A DNA stretch of 64,000 nucleotides from Phototrophicus methaneseepsis (GCF_015500095.1 NZ_CP062983.1:4960001-5024000); one strand, 5' to 3'. Shown: positions 26,217 through 39,945, counted from the first letter of the stretch. Translations and numbers: made by a program. Notes: a model not told the origin generated them from the letters alone.

Positions 26217-26279
26217 GTTATAGATCATTTTGTGGTCGATCATCGCAGATCGTACCCAAACCGTAGAGAAAGTATGGCT

Positions 26280-28694
26280 TTACTGCGATGCTTCCGGCAC
26301 GGATTCAATCGTTAAAGTCAGATCACCCGCTTCCTGGCCTTCTTTGAGGCGCATCTCCACCACAACCGGGAAGGAAGTATCACCTACGCTGAGTTCGACC
26401 AATGCGGAATTGGGGCTGCCATCTTCCATATCGTCGTTATCTGCCAGCAGAACCGTGTTGGTCTCATCGTAGATCGCCAGATAGGTATCTTTTGTCCCAT
26501 CGGCATCTTCCACAAAGAAGCTGACCAAAGCACCAGCCGGTAAATTCACGGTATATTGAACGCCTGTATCCGGCTGAACATTGGCAGTAGCGGAAATCGT
26601 CCCGTAAGAACTACCAAATGAGAGGGAACCACCATCGACCGTGACGCCACGAACCATCTCCGTCAGGGCATCTTCAGCGGCTGTCAGTAAGACATCAGCC
26701 TCGCTGAACAGGTTCTCTTCTGTGACGGGCACAGTCACCGTCGGCGCGACGCCCTGGCCTTCGATATGGATGTTATCTTCAGGATCAACAGCACGAGACA
26801 CGGTAAAGCGGATGGAGATACCTTCTGGCATGTAGAAGTCTTCCACACCGCCACCAAGGCCGCCCGTCGGGTAGAAGCCAACAATCGCGGCATCGTCACG
26901 CAGGGTGAAGTTGTAGCTGAAGAATTCACACGCGCTGAAGCAAGCCGGAGAGACGATCACAGCGACCGGGCCTGGGTAAATCAGTTCTTCTGGCGGCAGG
27001 TAGAGCTTATCTTCGCCGCGTTCGTCAAAGTAGAAATCGCCATAGTCTTCGTTATAGACGCCGGAGTTACCGACAACAATCGGCTCTTCGAAGAAATAAG
27101 CGGACATCTGATCTGCCAGGAAACCACTGCCACCGCCGTTATTACGCATATCAATGATGATACCCGGCACACCACTGGCCTTGAATGTTTCAATCATGCG
27201 TTCCCACAATTGCACAGTCAGGTATTCATCATCGCTAAAGCTGTAAATGCTCACGAGGCCATAGCCACTAGGTAGGATTTCAAACTCAACGGGTAATTCG
27301 ATACCCGTCACACCAGCGTTGAAGGAGCTAAAGCTGAAGCTATCACTTTCCGGTACCACATCCATGGAGACAGTTTGTTCTTCTTCCCCAGGGTTGATGA
27401 AGGTCACTTCAACCGTCGTACCCATTTCAAAACGGGTCGCATAACGCAGCTGCTGGAGCCGCTTCGCGTGCTCTGTCGCCAGGGCTTGATGCGCCCAGAT
27501 AAAGGTATTATCCAGGTATTCATCAATCGGCGTGCCATCAATGGCGACGATTTCCGTACCCAGTTCCATACCCACTTCTTCAGCTGGCGTCCCCGGTACG
27601 AGATAGTTGACGATCACACGGCCATCATCCAGTTCGCGGATGGCAATACCAAGGCCGCCGGCTGTCTCGCCCTGGAAGTCCTCAATCAGCAGATCAAGCG
27701 ACATGCTCACATGACCATCCGGGATTTCCCACAAGAGATCGCGAATCGCCATGGCGAATAAATACGCATCATGGCTGGCATCGGCTGCCTGCACCTGTGG
27801 ACGATATGTCTCTGAAAGCTCGTCCCAGTCCAGGTCATAATATTCGCTAAACGCATACTCAACGCGCATCTTTTCAACCATCGCATCGAAGGCTTCGACA
27901 TAATCCATGCCAGAGAAATCATCCACAGCGGAGACTTCCGGCTCGTATAGATCGAGCACTTGTTCACGAGAGCGATCAAAGGTGAAAGGATCTGTATCCA
28001 TATTGACGACGGTATAGCCCTGGGGCAGCGTGACAATAGGATCATCGTCTGTAAAGAGCAAGCCATCATCACCAAACCCACTTGGGAAGCCCTGCTCATC
28101 ATCCGGCGCATATACCAGAATTTGCCCGCCGACGTATTCACCTTGTAGATCCGGGTTGGTACTGGTCCGTGTAGAAGCATAAGCCCCCGACCAACCACCA
28201 CCGTACATATCGCGCTCTTCTAGAAGCGGGTCGCCAAAGGTGTTGGACCAATACGCCACAGCGAAGACCATCACGCCCGTATCCTGCTCGTCGTCATTAT
28301 CAACATCGCGCAGGCTGCCCTGTGGCTCAATCGGCAGCGCCAAGGAATAGCCGAAGGGCGAATCATAGAAGTTTGTGGTGATCTGCCCCAATACCTGGCT
28401 TTCCGGCGGGAACAGGAAGTACTCATTGCGGTCGACAAACCCAGCCTGGTCTTCCAGGATAATCAGAGGTTGAGAAACGCCGCTTGTAAAGAAAGGGTTC
28501 GTATAGGTGACAGTGCCATGCAGCACGACAGGGCCACCCTCATCATCGACGATGGGGGCCATCTCACCCGGTGCCACTTCATCATCTGATGGCGGTGTGG
28601 TCGCGTCATCCTCGCCAATGGCGGAGACAACTGTCACACTAACTGCCAAAACGAACATCAAGAGGACAAGAATCAAGTGCTTGCGATAAGCCAT
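26280..28694 (-). CDS. Secreted S41 family peptidase (Ctp-like) with PDZ and C-terminal PPC-like domain
   Basis: About 804 residues from the ATG at 28694 (GGAG 9 nt upstream). A signal peptide (LILVLLMFVLAVSVTVVSA) leads to about 240 residues of unknown N-terminal region, a tail-protease helical part, a PDZ-like segment (GLGIAIRELDDGRVIVNYLV, AEEVGMELGTEIVAIDGTP), and the S41 core. The core has IIIDMRNNGGGSG and VIVSPACFSACEFFSYNF, where the nucleophile serine of the SACEF motif is expected. A pre-peptidase C-terminal (PPC-like) domain ends the protein (VQYTVNLPAGALVSFFV, DTYLAIYD). It acts outside the membrane on protein C-termini. A terminator follows. Confidence 0.9.
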   Translation of the reverse strand: MAYRKHLILVLLMFVLAVSVTVVSAIGEDDATTPPSDDEVAPGEMAPIVDDEGGPVVLHGTVTYTNPFFTSGVSQPLIILEDQAGFVDRNEYFLFPPESQVLGQITTNFYDSPFGYSLALPIEPQGSLRDVDNDDEQDTGVMVFAVAYWSNTFGDPLLEERDMYGGGWSGAYASTRTSTNPDLQGEYVGGQILVYAPDDEQGFPSGFGDDGLLFTDDDPIVTLPQGYTVVNMDTDPFTFDRSREQVLDLYEPEVSAVDDFSGMDYVEAFDAMVEKMRVEYAFSEYYDLDWDELSETYRPQVQAADASHDAYLFAMAIRDLLWEIPDGHVSMSLDLLIEDFQGETAGGLGIAIRELDDGRVIVNYLVPGTPAEEVGMELGTEIVAIDGTPIDEYLDNTFIWAHQALATEHAKRLQQLRYATRFEMGTTVEVTFINPGEEEQTVSMDVVPESDSFSFSSFNAGVTGIELPVEFEILPSGYGLVSIYSFSDDEYLTVQLWERMIETFKASGVPGIIIDMRNNGGGSGFLADQMSAYFFEEPIVVGNSGVYNEDYGDFYFDERGEDKLYLPPEELIYPGPVAVIVSPACFSACEFFSYNFTLRDDAAIVGFYPTGGLGGGVEDFYMPEGISIRFTVSRAVDPEDNIHIEGQGVAPTVTVPVTEENLFSEADVLLTAAEDALTEMVRGVTVDGGSLSFGSSYGTISATANVQPDTGVQYTVNLPAGALVSFFVEDADGTKDTYLAIYDETNTVLLADNDDMEDGSPNSALVELSVGDTSFPVVVEMRLKEGQEAGDLTLTIESVPEASQ

Positions 28695-28709
28695 ATTGAC
28701 GAGCTCCAA

Positions 28710-28992
28710 CTCTTACTGGTCTATCGGTATTGTAGTGGTAAGGGACGAGCCATGCATCTCTCACCCGTAGAATAACTGTAAAAATAGGTTATGGAAAAGA
28801 CATTGATCTAGAGATTAGATGCCTGCTAAGAAGCATATCTACCTTAAAATCATTATACACGAGATTGTTACAATTCCTGAAACAGGCGCTTAGCCTACTG
28901 CGACAGCTAAACTGCCGTATGGTACTGGTCAATTGTGACGTGCCTATGCCATACTACACGCGAATCGATGTATTTCCTGATGGTAACGTTCA
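28710..28992. other. Divergent intergenic region without a gene
   Basis: 283 bp between the S41 and M23 genes, AT-richer than its neighbours. I see no ORF, RNA gene or strong inverted repeat. It must hold both promoters, but no convincing -35/-10 pair stands out. Confidence 0.5.
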
Positions 28993-30690
28993 ATGCACCC
29001 TGTTTTGCGCCTTATGCCTATTTTGATGATCACGCTCGTCATGCTGTTACTTTCTTTAACGTCTGTGCAGGGGCAAACAGATTCAAAGCCGCTGATATTG
29101 CCCTTTGAAGAAGGTCCTAGCCTGAATACATGGCTGTTAGGGCAGGGCTATGGCAACACAACCGGCGCTTATAATAATGCGGATCGCTGGTATAGTGCAG
29201 GCCAGGGCATGCACTTCGGGCTGGATTTCAGCGCAGCCTGTGGCACACCACTCGTCGCTGTCGCTGATGCCACAGTCGCTTTTGTGGATGACCTGAGCTT
29301 TGGTTCAGCACCACACAACCTCATTTTGCGACACGAATCATTAGGGCTTACAACGCTGTACGGCCATCTACTCAATACGCCGCCTCTGATACAAGGCCAA
29401 TTCGTGGAACAGGGCCAACTCGTGGGCTACAGCGGTGACCCGGATGGAACGTGTGATTCCAGGCCCCATCTGCATCTAGAAATTCGCAGCCTGGATTACC
29501 GGACGACCTATAACCCCGTGGACTATATGGACGCCAATTGGCATAGTCTGGCGCTGATCGGCAGTTTTTCAAATCGCTTCTTTCAGATTGACTTGGACAA
29601 TGCGCGCCAATGGCAGACGCTGGGCGATCAACCGGATGTGGCCTTCGGCGGCAGGCGTTTAAATGCGTATGCTGCGACATGGCCCCCTGCATTCGATCGG
29701 ACGCCCCCCGCCAGCGTCCCGCCAGCCATTACCAGCATGCCTATCCCCGAAGATGTGACGGTCACGCTACAGCCTTTAGAAACCACAGGGTGCTGTGCGG
29801 ATTTCTGGTGGCACCCTATCAATAGCAATCAGCTCTTCACAATCGACGGCGCAATCAACAGCCGAGCGTCGCTCTTTAGCTGGGATGTCAGCGTGCCAGA
29901 GCTGCAAGGCATCGTCAGCACCACGCCACCCCCCTATTATTCACCGGATTTCGCGCTGTCGCTGACGGCAACTGAAGAAGGCGCGCAAATTCAAAATATC
30001 GCCACAGGGGAAACATGGCAGGTGAACACGGGCGGCAATCCGCCAGCAGTGAATGCTGATAATACGCTGCTGATGTGGATGGAACGTGGCGGCGCAACCG
30101 TACCCGGTCAGGAATCGCCTACCAATGCGGTCTATCTAAGCAATATCCGGGGTGAGGATACGCGTCTCTTTATGGCAGAAGAAGGCATTGACGCCACCTG
30201 GCTTGACGATCATCGCCTGCTGCTGACGCTGCGCGAACAGCCTAATACGCGCGTCGATGTGGTCGACATCATCACAGGCGAACGCTATACCCTTGGTAGC
30301 TGGTACCGTCCGCGCGCCTTTAGTATCTCGCCTGGTGGCACACGGTTGGCCTTTTATCTATCAACACAGCCCAATGAAACCGATAACGGCATCTACTGGA
30401 TCGACATCAAAGAAGGTGCCCAAACGCAAAAAGTCTCCTGGATAGGAGCTTATCGCTGGCGGGATGGCAACAGCTTGTTCGTAGTGCCCTTCACGCCGCA
30501 AAGTACGGTTCATCAATTGTGGTTGTATGATATAGAAGAAGATCGCCTGCGCCCGCTAACCAATCCAACCGAACAGCCCTTTGCGATCATGGATGGTCGC
30601 TGGCTGGTCAACAGCGATGGCAGCCGGATCGTCTTCCGCAATGCGGTCAATGGTGGCAGTTTTTCGCTGTTATCGATAAGGGATAATTAG
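28993..30690 (+). CDS. Secreted M23 (LytM-type) metallopeptidase with C-terminal propeller-like domain
   Basis: 565 residues. A signal peptide (LMPILMITLVMLLLSLTSV, then QGQTD) is followed by an M23 domain at about 70-165. The zinc ligands are visible as HFGLD (first His and Asp) and HLHLE (second His), with TLYGHLL and GTCDSRPHLHL in family positions, so it looks active. The C-terminal 330 residues contain WD40/TolB-like strands (YSPDFALSLTA, PRAFSISPGGTRLAFYLST), likely a beta-propeller. The expected role is peptidoglycan peptide cleavage outside the membrane. Monocistronic. Confidence 0.92.
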   Translation: MHPVLRLMPILMITLVMLLLSLTSVQGQTDSKPLILPFEEGPSLNTWLLGQGYGNTTGAYNNADRWYSAGQGMHFGLDFSAACGTPLVAVADATVAFVDDLSFGSAPHNLILRHESLGLTTLYGHLLNTPPLIQGQFVEQGQLVGYSGDPDGTCDSRPHLHLEIRSLDYRTTYNPVDYMDANWHSLALIGSFSNRFFQIDLDNARQWQTLGDQPDVAFGGRRLNAYAATWPPAFDRTPPASVPPAITSMPIPEDVTVTLQPLETTGCCADFWWHPINSNQLFTIDGAINSRASLFSWDVSVPELQGIVSTTPPPYYSPDFALSLTATEEGAQIQNIATGETWQVNTGGNPPAVNADNTLLMWMERGGATVPGQESPTNAVYLSNIRGEDTRLFMAEEGIDATWLDDHRLLLTLREQPNTRVDVVDIITGERYTLGSWYRPRAFSISPGGTRLAFYLSTQPNETDNGIYWIDIKEGAQTQKVSWIGAYRWRDGNSLFVVPFTPQSTVHQLWLYDIEEDRLRPLTNPTEQPFAIMDGRWLVNSDGSRIVFRNAVNGGSFSLLSIRDN

Positions 30691-30705
30691 GCGGGATACC
30701 GCTAG

Positions 30706-30732
30706 GAAAACGCAGCACTCAGAACTGCGCTA
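30706..30732 (-). terminator. Weak terminator downstream of the 5S rRNA gene
   Basis: On the minus strand CGCAG pairs with CTGCG and is followed by TTTTCC, about 225 bp past the 5S 3' end. The stem is only 5-6 bp, so support is modest. Confidence 0.4.
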
Positions 30733-30957
30733 CATGATCTAAATGATGTGCTGGTGTCTGTTTTATGGGAACTACGAAAGTAGCGGCTTACTATCGCTTG
30801 CGCCATATGGCTAAAAGGCAATAGGCCATCAAACTGGGCCATTAAATGCAAAGAAGACAGATGGGTTGGGGGATGTTCGGTCCACATTCACTCACTCTCA
30901 CACGCTCAAAGCATGCTCTGCAAGGTCGCCTATGGTCCATATGAAGTGTTTTCTTAA

Positions 30958-31075
30958 GGTTGGCAACGGCCTACTCTCCCACACAGTCTCCCGTGCAGTA
31001 CCATCGGCGCTTGCGGACTTAACGACCGGGTTCGGTATGGAGCCGGGTGTACCCCCGCAGCTCTAGTCACCAACA
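30958..31075 (-). rRNA. rrf: 5S ribosomal RNA
   Basis: About 117 nt. On the minus strand it opens GTTGGTGAC and closes with the complementary GTTGCCAAC. Inside it carries CCGAACCCGGTCGTTAAG and GGGAGAGTAGGCC, which are 5S hallmarks. Ends are estimated to within a few bases from the terminal stem. Confidence 0.95.
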
Positions 31076-31286
31076 CACTTCTTGTCCATCCCCTCCCACC
31101 TGCCTTCTCTCATTTCTCAGAAGTCAGTTAAGAGGTCTATTTAGAGGAAATCTCTCTACTCGCGCGCACTTCCCAAAGTTCTCTCTCTCAGAAAGTTCTC
31201 TCTCAGAGAACACACTACTCCTGTTGACCGTCGCTCTCGCAACTTCCGCTTGCTTCAGCCAGAGTGCCTGCACCCCCGCATCACAC
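31076..31286 (-). other. 23S-5S spacer with a short tandem repeat
   Basis: About 210 nt, no tRNA. Two tandem copies of AAGTTCTCTCTCAGA-like sequence at about 31174-31208 also form a small hairpin with AGAGAAC. The part next to 23S (31271-31286) pairs with the 23S 5' flank. Confidence 0.6.
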
Positions 31287-34103
<2,817 letters not shown>

Positions 34104-34494
34104 CCGTGTGATACGGAGATGCTGACACTCTCGCTTCTTCGCTCTTCCATGAAGAGCTTTTTCTCTCTTTTTTCTAGAGAGATACCAAGCGTTCCGTCAT
34201 CTTTTTCCAAAATGACGATTATTGCCAACAGTATGCGTTCTCTTCCGAGGTTTCAACCGATCTCTCAGTTGCTCCCTCTTCTTTTCGTGAGCCTCTCTGT
34301 ACAGCCTCGATCCCACAGGATCGCCTGTCCAGCGGCTCAACGCGCATATTTCCTCTATTCGACTCTTAATCTGCACGTCATCCTTGCGGGATGACTCTGC
34401 TCGGACAGCTTGTTTCATCTGCCCATCACAATATGCTAACGCGTGCTAGCACATCCTGATCGACCCATGAAACCAAGCCATGACCTATAGCCAT

Positions 34495-34521
34495 GAAAAA
34501 AGCCCGACTTCCGCCGAGCTT
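34495..34521 (-). terminator. Terminator-like hairpin in the 16S-23S spacer
   Basis: On the minus strand AGCTCGGC pairs with GTCGGGCT (8 bp including G-T pairs) around a GGAA tetraloop and is followed by TTTTTT. It lies between the spacer promoter and the 23S gene. Confidence 0.5.
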
Positions 34522-34646
34522 CATCCGCACTTCAACAAACAGCATCCCAGTCGCCTATCTTTAATAAGATATTCGCCTTGTCCCGCCGCTTGTCGCTCGT
34601 GTCAAATGAATCTCGTCCTTAGATGTTAACGTATTGCGTGTTGATC

Positions 34647-34675
34647 AGGATACAGAATTGCGCCCTTATTGTCAA
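34647..34675 (-). promoter_or_regulatory. Promoter inside the 16S-23S spacer
   Basis: On the minus strand TTGACA (34675-34670), 17-bp spacer, TATCCT (34652-34647). The sequence GCGTTGACAA around the -35 is the same as in the promoter in front of 16S. It could drive 23S-5S separately from 16S. Confidence 0.6.
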
Positions 34676-34816
34676 CGCACAATTTTGCAACCTTAAACAA
34701 CAGGATAGTGGGGGAGACGGATGCTTGAGTAGATTTGGTCGGGGAGGTCAACTTGTGGTCAACTTCTCACCCTCTCGGTCCAGTGAACTCTCGTCCACCA
34801 AACTTGTTTCTCTTAG

Positions 34817-36318
<1,502 letters not shown>

Positions 36319-36664
36319 AAGGGGTTTTAACTTGCTCTATGGCAAGTTGTTTCCTTAGTTTTTTTTCGAGCATTCTCTCGAACGCTCTTGAGCTTGTTCT
36401 ACTCTGGCTGATCTAGTTACCACTCAGTAACCGCTATCTCTAGCGGACCTTTCAATAACTAAACCATCGCCTCAGTCTCAACAGTGCTCTCTGTTCCTTC
36501 TTACAGGAACGTCTTCAAGCCCCGTCTCGACCCACTATCCTGTTGTTAAGGTTCTGCCGGATGATCTCTCATCCTCTAGGGGTTTCCCCCGCGCTGAGGT
36601 CTCGCCTCAAGCTTCTTCACTGACTGCCTTTCACTTTCGCTTCCGGCCGCCCGTGATAGAGACA
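36319..36664 (-). other. 16S rRNA leader
   Basis: About 345 nt from the main rRNA promoter to the 16S 5' end, rich in short hairpins. One example is GTTCCTGTAAGAAGGAAC. No ORF is supported. Confidence 0.6.
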
Positions 36665-36694
36665 AGCATACCAACCCCTCCCCAACTTTGTCAA
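36665..36694 (-). promoter_or_regulatory. Main rRNA promoter
   Basis: On the minus strand TTGACA (36694-36689), 18-bp spacer, TATGCT (36670-36665). Two A-tracts directly upstream (GAAAAAC, GGAAAACGC) could act as an UP element. Confidence 0.75.
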
Positions 36695-36785
36695 CGCTCA
36701 ACTTCTGCGTTTTCCGACGAGTTTTTCGCTTCCGCTCTAAACTCGTTTGGGTTATCTCGCTTTATCCCAAGCTCTTTTCCCAAGT

Positions 36786-36977
36786 GCACACTTCAAGTGT
36801 GCCCTGGCTCCAAGACCCCGGCATACGCGGATATCTCCATCAGGGAGTGCTGGTCCCCATATCGCCTCCCATCTGCTCACTGCAGATGTCGTCGATATGG
36901 CTGCTATGAGGTTGTGAACGTCGCCGTCCAGCATCCTCCTTACATCTCTTGTTAAGCTTGCTGCGTCCCCCGCAGCG
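36786..36977 (-). ncRNA. Highly structured noncoding segment between recR and 16S
   Basis: Directly downstream of a strong promoter. It holds a GCTGCG/CGCAGC hairpin at the 5' end. A 96-nt structure follows (36844-36939) of three stacked stems: GGAG-GA-TGCTGG with CCAGCACTCC, CCATATCG with CGATATGG, and CATCTGC with GCAGATG. A perfect 8-1-8 palindrome, GCACACTT/AAGTGTGC, lies at 36786-36802. No ORF or known RNA family (SRP, 6S, RNase P, tmRNA motifs absent). It may be a stand-alone RNA or just the upstream leader of the rRNA operon. Confidence 0.45.
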
Positions 36978-36983
36978 GTGAAA

Positions 36984-37012
36984 AATATATCATGCCACTC
37001 CCCACTGGTCAA
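36984..37012 (-). promoter_or_regulatory. Second, upstream promoter of the rRNA locus
   Basis: On the minus strand TTGACC (37012-37007), exactly 17 bp, TATATT (36989-36984). Transcription would start near 36977, at the first hairpin of the structured segment, and only about 60 bp past the recR stop. Confidence 0.65.
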
Positions 37013-37073
37013 GAGCAACTTGTGAGGAATTTGGGGGAATTTCTTGTTTCTAATGTATTTAAGATAATAAACC

Positions 37074-37685
37074 CTATCCTAACTCACTGCGGCCTTGCAA
37101 AGCGCGCATCAAAGTCACGGAATCGACGTATTCCAGGTCGCCACCTGTGGGCAAGCCACGTGCTGGCCGCGTAATGCGGACGCCCTTGCCTTCCAACGCG
37201 CGCTGGATATACATCGCAGTTGCGTCACCTTCCAGGCCGGGGTTAGTCGCAATGATGATCTCAGTGATGGTATTTTCTTCCACACGCTTGACCAATTCGG
37301 CAATCTTCAGGTCATCCGGGCCAACGCCATTCACCGGGGAGATGACCCCATGCAGCACATGATACTGCCCAGAATAACCACCGGTACGTTCGACAGCCTG
37401 CACATCGAGTGGTTCTTCTACAACAACAATCGTCGTCTGGTCCCGGTTGCTATCCTGGCAGATCGCGCACGGGTCCACATCTTGTGTGGTGATGTTAAAG
37501 CAATTGCTGCAAAATCGGGTCTTGGTCTTCATATCCGTGAGGGCTTGCGCCAGTACGAGGGCTGTATCATCCTGCTCTCGCAGCAGATAGTATGTCAGGC
37601 GGGCCGCCGTCTTGGGGCCGATACTTGGCAGCCGCGAAAAAGCTTCAATCAATTTGGTTACAGGCTCAGGAATGGCTTTACTCAT
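37074..37685 (-). CDS. recR: Recombination protein RecR
   Basis: 203 residues, standard RecR length. A helix-hairpin-helix (LIEAFSRLPSIGPKTAARLTYYLL) is followed by the four-cysteine zinc finger CSNC...CAIC at about 58-75. Then comes the Toprim domain with VVVEEPLDVQAVERTGGYSG and IIIATNPGLEGDATAMYIQR, and the C-terminal ITRPARGLPTGGDLEYVD. It loads RecA at gaps with RecF/RecO. AAGGAACGAG precedes the ATG. Last gene of the dnaX-ybaB-recR cluster. Confidence 0.98.
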   Translation of the reverse strand: MSKAIPEPVTKLIEAFSRLPSIGPKTAARLTYYLLREQDDTALVLAQALTDMKTKTRFCSNCFNITTQDVDPCAICQDSNRDQTTIVVVEEPLDVQAVERTGGYSGQYHVLHGVISPVNGVGPDDLKIAELVKRVEENTITEIIIATNPGLEGDATAMYIQRALEGKGVRITRPARGLPTGGDLEYVDSVTLMRALQGRSELG

Positions 37686-37851
37686 CTCGTTCCTTCATGG
37701 CCTCACTATATAAGGTACGCGATAGGATACGCGTATTCGTTGGATGGTTGAATATTTTGAAACTGTATCCGACACGATAACTGTATCTGACACGATATAT
37801 GAAAAGAGGACACGCGACGGTGCCCTCTTCAAAGTTCGCGTAATGGGGGTT

Positions 37852-38241
37852 TTAGCCCATCAAGCCACCCATACCAGGCGGGAGCATATCACCCAGGCCA
37901 CCTGTGATCTTTTCCATCCGTTCAGCCGCCATGGTCTGGCTCTGTTCAATAGCCTGGTTCACAGCGCTGACCAGCAGGTCTTGCAGGTCTGTGGTCCATT
38001 CTTCATCTTCAAAGTCGATGACATCAGGATTGATATTGATCGACTGGACGCGCTGATGGCCGGTAATCACAATGGTCAGGGCACCGCCACCGACTGAAAC
38101 TTCGACAGTTTCGTGTTCCAGGGCTTCCTGGGCTTCAGCCATATCGGCTTGCATCTTCTGCAGTTGTGCCATCATGCCGCCCATACCAGCACCACCACCA
38201 CCGGGCATGCCGCCTGGAACACCGCGACGTTTCTTACTCAT
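37852..38241 (-). CDS. ybaB: YbaB/EbfC family nucleoid-associated protein
   Basis: About 129 residues. A Gly/Met-rich N-terminus (GVPGGMPGGGGAGMGGMMAQ) precedes the YbaB fold: LQKMQADMAEAQEALEHETVEV, the GGGALTIVITGHQRVQSINI strands and the C-terminal helix LVSAVNQAIEQSQTMAAERM. Binds DNA as a dimer. The ATG at 38241 has GAGGAG 7 nt upstream; the in-frame GTG six bases earlier is too close. It lies between dnaX and recR, as in many bacteria. Confidence 0.95.
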   Translation of the reverse strand: MSKKRRGVPGGMPGGGGAGMGGMMAQLQKMQADMAEAQEALEHETVEVSVGGGALTIVITGHQRVQSININPDVIDFEDEEWTTDLQDLLVSAVNQAIEQSQTMAAERMEKITGGLGDMLPPGMGGLMG

Positions 38242-38325
38242 AATCACACTCCTCGTTGCTTGCCTGTTTGCTTACCTAATGATGTCTCTACTATAACACG
38301 GATGATTACGCCCTGTGCAGGTTTT

Positions 38326-39945
38326 CTACACTTGCTCATCCCCAGCATATTCATCTTCTTGAATCTGCCCACCCAGCTCATTCACGGCGAAATCCACAAG
38401 TGGGTCGTCTTCTATATCCGGCGAAGGGGAAGGCTCTCGGTTCGCATCATCAGCCAGCACATACCGCACCAACAGCTCGACACCATTCACCCTGGAAAGA
38501 GCACGTTGGATCCAGCTTGTGCGCGTCGCATCCCGTAGCTTCTCCAGATAGAAGCGATTCGTCACTGCCAGCACAACCCGGTTACCTTCTACGGTCTGCA
38601 CCTGTACATGTTCCATCAAGTTCGGCAGGTTGTTTACTTGTTCGCCGCCCTGACTTGCATGCTGATGAATCAACCGCTGTGCATTAACCCAGTTCTGCCG
38701 CACCTTAGATACCGGGATAACCGGAGGCGCACCGGGTTCGGTTGCTTCTGGGGGTGTATACGCTGGCGCTTCCTGTTTCGGTGCACTACCACCAGCCAGG
38801 CCACCCATTTGGGGTCGCTGTTGTGGCATTTGCATCGCTGCGGCAGGGACCATCGGCTCAGCCGGAGCCTGCAAGCTCTCGATGAGCGCCAGTTCTAAAG
38901 AAAGCTGGGGCTGCCAACCACCCGTATCACTATTCACAGCATCGTTAAACGCACGGATCGCACGCAGTAAATCGCTGCGGCTGATCGCTGCAGCCTGTTG
39001 TGTGAAAAGCTGTTGGTCATCAACAGATACCTGTAACAAATCAGCAGATGCCGTCTGAGCCAGCAAAACCGAACGAAGATGCTCAACGACCTGCTGACCA
39101 AACTGATGCGGATCGCTACCACCATCAATTGCGGCGTTGATAATATGCAGGCCACGAGCGACATCTTGCTCAATCAGCGCGACAACGAGGTCTCGTACAG
39201 CGCGCGCGCTGCCCGTCCCCAGGATACGTTGTGTCAACTCCAACGTAATCGTCTCATCAGGGTCAGCGACGATCTGGTCCAACAAGCTGATGCTGTCGCG
39301 CATAATTCCCGTACCTTCGCGCGCAATCAGCTCCAACGCAGCCCGCTCGACATGCAAACCTTCATTTTCCACAATGAATGCCAAGCGATCCGCCACTTCC
39401 TGCAAGGTAAAGCGCCGGAACTCAAACGGCAAACAACGACTTTTAATCGTCGCAGGCACCTTATCAATTTCCGTCGTCGCCAGGATGAAGATCGCGTGAT
39501 CGGGGGGTTCTTCCAGCGTTTTCAGCAGTGCATCGAAGGCATTACCACTGAAGCGATGGACCTCATCTATAATGTAGACCTTATAAGCGCCTTCGTTGGG
39601 CAAAAAGGCGATCCGGTCGCGCAGTTCTCGCACATCATCAACACCCGTGTGAGAAGCCGCATCAATCTCGATTAAATCCAGGAAGCGTCCCTCATTAACC
39701 GCGAGGCAATTCGCGCATTGGTTGCAAGGGCGCATCTGTGGATCTTCATGCGTACAGTTGACGGCTTTCGCCAGCAAACGCGCGCTGGTCGTTTTCCCCG
39801 TCCCGCGTGGGCCACTGAACAAATAAGCATGCCGGATGCGCCCTGTCTTGAGCGAATTCCGCAGCGTACGATTGATGTGTTCTTGGCCAACCACATCTTC
39901 AAAAGCAAGTGGACGATATTTTAAATAGAGGGCTTGTTCAGGCAC
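38326..39945 (-). CDS. dnaX: DNA polymerase III subunit gamma/tau
   Basis: About 539 residues from a GTG at 39945 that has AAGGAG 8 nt upstream. This gives VPEQALYLKYRPLAFEDVVG, the usual N-terminus. The longer frame to 40002 lacks support. Walker A GPRGTGKT, zinc-binding cysteines in RPCNQCANC, the DEVHRFSGNAFDALLKTLEE Walker B region and ATTEIDKVPATIKSRCLPFE are all present. The C-terminal 190 residues are Pro/Ala-rich then a DnaX C-terminal domain. It is the clamp-loader motor of the replisome. I saw no obvious slippery A-run for a programmed gamma frameshift. Confidence 0.97.
   Translation of the reverse strand: MPEQALYLKYRPLAFEDVVGQEHINRTLRNSLKTGRIRHAYLFSGPRGTGKTTSARLLAKAVNCTHEDPQMRPCNQCANCLAVNEGRFLDLIEIDAASHTGVDDVRELRDRIAFLPNEGAYKVYIIDEVHRFSGNAFDALLKTLEEPPDHAIFILATTEIDKVPATIKSRCLPFEFRRFTLQEVADRLAFIVENEGLHVERAALELIAREGTGIMRDSISLLDQIVADPDETITLELTQRILGTGSARAVRDLVVALIEQDVARGLHIINAAIDGGSDPHQFGQQVVEHLRSVLLAQTASADLLQVSVDDQQLFTQQAAAISRSDLLRAIRAFNDAVNSDTGGWQPQLSLELALIESLQAPAEPMVPAAAMQMPQQRPQMGGLAGGSAPKQEAPAYTPPEATEPGAPPVIPVSKVRQNWVNAQRLIHQHASQGGEQVNNLPNLMEHVQVQTVEGNRVVLAVTNRFYLEKLRDATRTSWIQRALSRVNGVELLVRYVLADDANREPSPSPDIEDDPLVDFAVNELGGQIQEDEYAGDEQV

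Larger units (their letters stand above)
34104..34816 (-). other. 16S-23S internal spacer, no tRNA genes
   Basis: About 710 nt. I searched for T-arm consensus and CCA ends and found no tRNA-Ile or tRNA-Ala. It holds a promoter (34647-34675), a terminator-like hairpin (34495-34521), a TATCTT-TAAT-AAGATA hairpin near 34556-34571 and the 5' half of the 23S processing stem. Confidence 0.8.

Noticed and set aside
34104-34816. tRNA-Ile/Ala in the rRNA spacer
   Set aside because: No T-arm GTTCGANTC on either strand and no cloverleaf.
36844-36939. SRP (4.5S) RNA next to dnaX/recR
   Set aside because: The long hairpin is suggestive, but the conserved GGAAGGAAGCAG apical motif is missing.
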